A stretch of 24,304 nt of DNA from Thermotogaceae bacterium (GTDB lineage: Bacteria; Thermotogota; Thermotogae; Thermotogales; Thermotogaceae). Where the stretch lies: assembly GCA_027038385.1 (NCBI GenBank), contig JALVXE010000201.1, positions 1-24,304 on the forward strand. The letters are read 5' to 3'. The position numbers and the translations under genes were made by a program. The notes under the pieces were generated by a model. It was not told the origin of the DNA. It ran no database searches and saw only the letters and a program-made list of their open reading frames with translations. Position 1 is the stretch's first letter. Each line of letters begins with the position of its first letter. Shown piece by piece: positions 21,947-24,304 of the stretch.

Positions 21947-23305
21947 TCACGGTTCTTTTGAAAGGAGTTCTCTGGATTTTCTGTTCTGCCAGTCCGCGAT
22001 CTTCTCGAGATCTTCTCCTATGACTTCGCCTTTCCAGATTCTCAATCTACCGTTTATCACGACCATATCCGCCTCTTTCGGATCACACATCACGATCGAT
22101 GCAAGTGGATCGTCAAGACAGCCGGAAAGCTCGAGTTTTGAAAGGTCTATTCCGATGAAGTCAGCAGCCTTTCCAACCTCTATCGATCCGATGTAATCGT
22201 CCATCCTTAAGACCTTCGCTCCGCCGAGCGTTGCCATCTCCAAGACCTCCTCCGGTGTTATGGCGTCAGCTCCGTACCTGACTCTCTGAAGGAGCATGGC
22301 GAGTCTTATTTCCTGGAAGAAGTTGTTAGTGTCGTTGCTCGCGCTTCCATCGACGGCTATTCCAACCCTGATCTTTCCCTTCACCTTAACGACGGGCGCT
22401 ATGCCGGATCCGAGCCTCATGTTGGAGGCCGGGCAGTGAGCCATTCCGACGTCGTTCTTCGCGAGTTTCTCTATATCTTCGTCACTCAGATGTACAAGAT
22501 GAGCGAACCAGACGCGCGGATTGAGCCATCCGAGTTCCTCCATGTAATCAACTGGACGCTTTCCGAATTTCTTCAAGCAGAACTCTTCCTCATCGAGCGT
22601 CTCGGCAAGATGCGTGTGAAGGAGGACATCGTACTCTTCCGCTATCTTCACGGACTCTCTCATCAGTTCCGGTGTGACTGAGAAAGGAGAGCAAGGAGCC
22701 AAGGCTATTCTGAGTATCGAGTACTTCGAAGGATCGTGGTACTGCTTTATAAGTCTTATCGACTCTTCTATTATCTCGTCTTCTTTTTGAACGACGCTGT
22801 CTGGAGGAAGTCCGCCGTCTTTCTTCGAAAGGGACATGCTCCCCCTAGTCGGGTGGAACCTTATCCCTGTTCTTTTAGCGGCTTCTATCTCAGAGTCGAA
22901 TATCGCGTTGTTTCCGTACGGAAAGAGGTACAGGTGATCCGTTGTGGTCGTGACTCCTGTCTTCATCATCTCGTAGACGGCTGTGAGCGTTGAGACGTAG
23001 GTGGCCTCCTCGTCGATGTGCTTCCAGCGCTCGTAAAGGAACACGAGCCAGTCGAAAAGCTTTGCATTCTGAGCACCTTTGACATTCCTAAAGAGTGTCT
23101 GATAGAAGTGGTGGTGCGTGTTGACGAACCCCGGAAGAACTAACATCGAATCCAGATCGTATACTTCGTCAACTCCTCCTTCGTAATCTCCGGTTCCTAC
23201 TTCCCTTATCACATTATCTTCAACCAATATGTACGCGTTCTTGAGTTTTCTCCTATCCTTGTCGAAAGTCGCCAGATATTCTATGTTTTTGAAGAGTTTC
23301 TTCAT
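21947..23305 (-). CDS. Amidohydrolase, probably 8-oxoguanine deaminase (TRZ/ATZ family)
   Basis: 452 residues from ATG 23305, chosen because GAGGTGAT lies 4 bases upstream; an in-frame ATG 12 codons earlier has none. The TIM-barrel metal sites are visible: NTHHHFYQTLFR (His64, His66), LLHTHLAE (His230-Glu235), AHCPASNMRLGSG (His290) and VGIAVDGSASND (Asp319). The N- and C-terminal strands form the composite beta domain (VLPGFVN; GSIEVGKAADFIGIDLS). The combination THHHFYQTL and CPASNMRLGSG is most like 8-oxoguanine deaminases; other purine/pterin or S-adenosylhomocysteine deaminases of this family remain possible. The predicted metal is zinc or iron. It is the first gene of an operon with a zinc exporter. 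Confidence 0.85.
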   Translation of the reverse strand: MKKLFKNIEYLATFDKDRRKLKNAYILVEDNVIREVGTGDYEGGVDEVYDLDSMLVLPGFVNTHHHFYQTLFRNVKGAQNAKLFDWLVFLYERWKHIDEEATYVSTLTAVYEMMKTGVTTTTDHLYLFPYGNNAIFDSEIEAAKRTGIRFHPTRGSMSLSKKDGGLPPDSVVQKEDEIIEESIRLIKQYHDPSKYSILRIALAPCSPFSVTPELMRESVKIAEEYDVLLHTHLAETLDEEEFCLKKFGKRPVDYMEELGWLNPRVWFAHLVHLSDEDIEKLAKNDVGMAHCPASNMRLGSGIAPVVKVKGKIRVGIAVDGSASNDTNNFFQEIRLAMLLQRVRYGADAITPEEVLEMATLGGAKVLRMDDYIGSIEVGKAADFIGIDLSKLELSGCLDDPLASIVMCDPKEADMVVINGRLRIWKGEVIGEDLEKIADWQNRKSRELLSKEP

Positions 23306-23325
23306 TCTTATCACCTCCTCGGGGA

Positions 23326-23334
23326 ATTGTACCA
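23326..23334 (-). promoter_or_regulatory. Extended -10 promoter of the amidohydrolase operon
   Basis: TGG plus TACAAT (23326-23331), 20 bases before the start codon; no clear -35. Divergent from znuA. Confidence 0.5.
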
Positions 23335-23341
23335 AAAACAA

Positions 23342-23368
23342 CTTGAAACTTCGTAGTAGAATTCCAAG
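23342..23368. promoter_or_regulatory. Imperfect inverted repeat, candidate metal-regulator operator
   Basis: Arms CTTGAAA (23342-23348) and TTCCAAG (23362-23368) match at 6 of 7 positions around a 13-base centre that includes a possible znuA -10 box (TAGAAT, 23357-23362). It lies between the two divergent starts, where a Fur/Zur-type repressor could act. No consensus was matched. Confidence 0.3.
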
Positions 23369-23382
23369 GGAGGTGAAATACG

Positions 23383-24171
23383 GTGAAGAGATTGGTAGTT
23401 CTCATGATCTTTTCGTCTGTGATCGCTCTGTCTTACGTACTTGTCAGCGTAAAGCCCCTATTTCTGATGACCAAGGAAATATACGAGGGTGATGTGAAGA
23501 TCCTCATAGATCCTCATGTTAACCCCCACACATTTCAGCTCAACCCATCCTCAATGAGAAAGATAGAAAGAGCGGATGTTCTAGTGGTGCTTGGTGGGGG
23601 ATTCGAAGAGTGGCTTTCAAGGATAAAAGGTGTGAAAATCTGTAGACTCTCGGATGTTCTTGGAATCGCACCGAAAATCAACCCACACGTCTGGTTAGAT
23701 CCGGTTTTGGATCAAGCCATGGCTGTGAAGCTCGAAGGTTGCCTTGAAGAGATCTATCCCAAGGAATCCGAAAAGATGAGGATAAATCTAGTGGCGTTCT
23801 TGAAAAAGCTTTCGGATTTGGAGGAAAAGATCGGTTCAGATCTGTCGAGGAAGGATAAGCCGATTCTGGAGTTAAGACCCGCTTTATATCACTTTGCAAA
23901 GCGCTTTCTAAGAGCGGATTACACAACACTCGTTGGACAATCCCAAGCGAGTCTATCCCCGAGAAAACTCAGAGACATCTTGAAGATGTGCAGAAAGGAA
24001 AACATAAGGTACGTTCTCGTTGAGAAGAACTCAAGTAGAAAGATAGCCCAACCCGTCGTGAGGGCTTGCAAATTGAAGATTATCGAGGTGGATGTTCTCG
24101 GAACAGACGCAAACAGTTTTGAAGGACTCCTCAAAAGTGTTGAGAAATCCGTTGAGGAGGCCCTGAGATGA
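23383..24171 (+). CDS. znuA: ZnuA/TroA-like metal-binding protein of ABC importer
   Basis: 262 residues, slightly short for the family. A signal peptide or anchor covers MKRLVVLMIFSSVIALSYVL. The TroA-like fold follows: DPHVNPHTFQLNPS (His49), NPHVWLDP (His102), the helix backbone LEEIYPKESEKM, ALYHFAKRF (His170) and a second lobe with LSPRKLRDILKMCRKENIRY and VDVLGTD. Three His are the classic Zn2+/Mn2+ ligands; a long His-rich acidic loop, typical of some ZnuA, is absent. Zinc is the favoured substrate given the neighbouring CDF zinc exporter, but manganese is possible. Start is GTG 23383 with GGGAGGTGA nine bases upstream. The stop overlaps the start of the ATPase gene by 4 bases. Confidence 0.85.
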   Translation: MKRLVVLMIFSSVIALSYVLVSVKPLFLMTKEIYEGDVKILIDPHVNPHTFQLNPSSMRKIERADVLVVLGGGFEEWLSRIKGVKICRLSDVLGIAPKINPHVWLDPVLDQAMAVKLEGCLEEIYPKESEKMRINLVAFLKKLSDLEEKIGSDLSRKDKPILELRPALYHFAKRFLRADYTTLVGQSQASLSPRKLRDILKMCRKENIRYVLVEKNSSRKIAQPVVRACKLKIIEVDVLGTDANSFEGLLKSVEKSVEEALR

Positions 24172-24304
24172 AGTGTGAATACTGCCTTGAGGTGAAGAAC
24201 CTCACGGTCAGGTATGGAGATATAGTCGCGATCAAAGATGTAACGTTCTCTTTGGAGAAGGGAAAATTCTACACGATAGTCGGCCCGAACGGAGGGGGTA
24301 AAAG
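24168..24304 (+). CDS. znuC: ABC transporter ATPase of the metal importer (5' part only)
   Basis: Only the first 45 codons are inside the window; it is open to the right edge. The N-terminus reads CLEVKNLTVRYGDIVAIKDV, then LEKGKFYTIVGPNGGGKS, i.e. an ABC ATPase up to its Walker A (GPNGGGKS, with Gly in place of the usual Ser). Two Cys at positions 3 and 6 precede the fold. The ATGA overlap with znuA makes it its partner ATPase. Confidence 0.88.
   Translation, partial: MKCEYCLEVKNLTVRYGDIVAIKDVTFSLEKGKFYTIVGPNGGGK

Overview
The window looks like a chromosomal segment from a thermophilic bacterium of the Thermotogota (Thermotoga/Pseudothermotoga-like). This rests on heavy AGA/AGG and ATA codon use, very compact operons with 1-4 base overlaps, strong GGAGGTGA-type ribosome binding sites, frequent GTG/TTG starts, an EF-P with the Arg-Gly-Ser-Gly tip I associate with Thermotoga, a SpoVS homologue in a non-sporulating setting, and a B12-salvage rather than B12-synthesis locus. 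The species cannot be fixed from sequence reading alone. I see no phage, transposase, integron or CRISPR array. Most of it reads as core genome, with one visibly broken gene.

Layout. (1) 1-3645, minus strand: a flagellar rod/basal-body operon flgB-flgC-fliE that continues without a break into rodA (elongasome glycosyltransferase), a membrane-anchored ClpP-fold serine protease and a CsgG-like exported protein cut by the window edge. (2) 3675-6502, plus: an extended -10 promoter, a complete cobalamin riboswitch, then btuF-btuC-btuD for B12 uptake. Tail-to-tail with btuD lie queH (queuosine synthesis) and a rhomboid protease on the minus strand. (3) 8137-8954, minus: a five-tRNA cluster (Pro-Gly-Arg-His-Arg in transcription order) running into spoVS and ending at a strong terminator. 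Divergent to it is the efp-Asp23/Gls24 operon (9005-10026). (4) 10028-12125, minus: tRNA-Leu, a HerA-like hexameric ATPase, tRNA-Gln and tRNA-Pro(GGG). (5) 12178-19731, plus: a long co-directional block with a tandem-HD/HD-GYP protein, an erythrin-VIT1 iron transporter, a membrane GGDEF cyclase, a three-gene FAD/Fe-S oxidoreductase operon resembling anaerobic glycerol-3-phosphate dehydrogenase, and an NYN/PIN-like putative nuclease. (6) 19728-23334, minus: a zinc-type amidohydrolase (8-oxoguanine deaminase-like), a CDF zinc exporter and a MATE transporter interrupted by a one-base frameshift. (7) 23383-24304, plus, divergent from (6): a ZnuA-like metal-binding protein and the start of its ABC ATPase.

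Functional themes. c-di-GMP turnover genes (a putative phosphodiesterase and a putative cyclase) flank an iron transporter. A flagellar rod operon is physically linked to cell-wall elongation. Metal uptake and metal export genes sit back to back around a metal-dependent hydrolase. Several promoters share the extended element TGG-TATAAT, often without an obvious -35 box, which allows transcription units to be drawn with some confidence.
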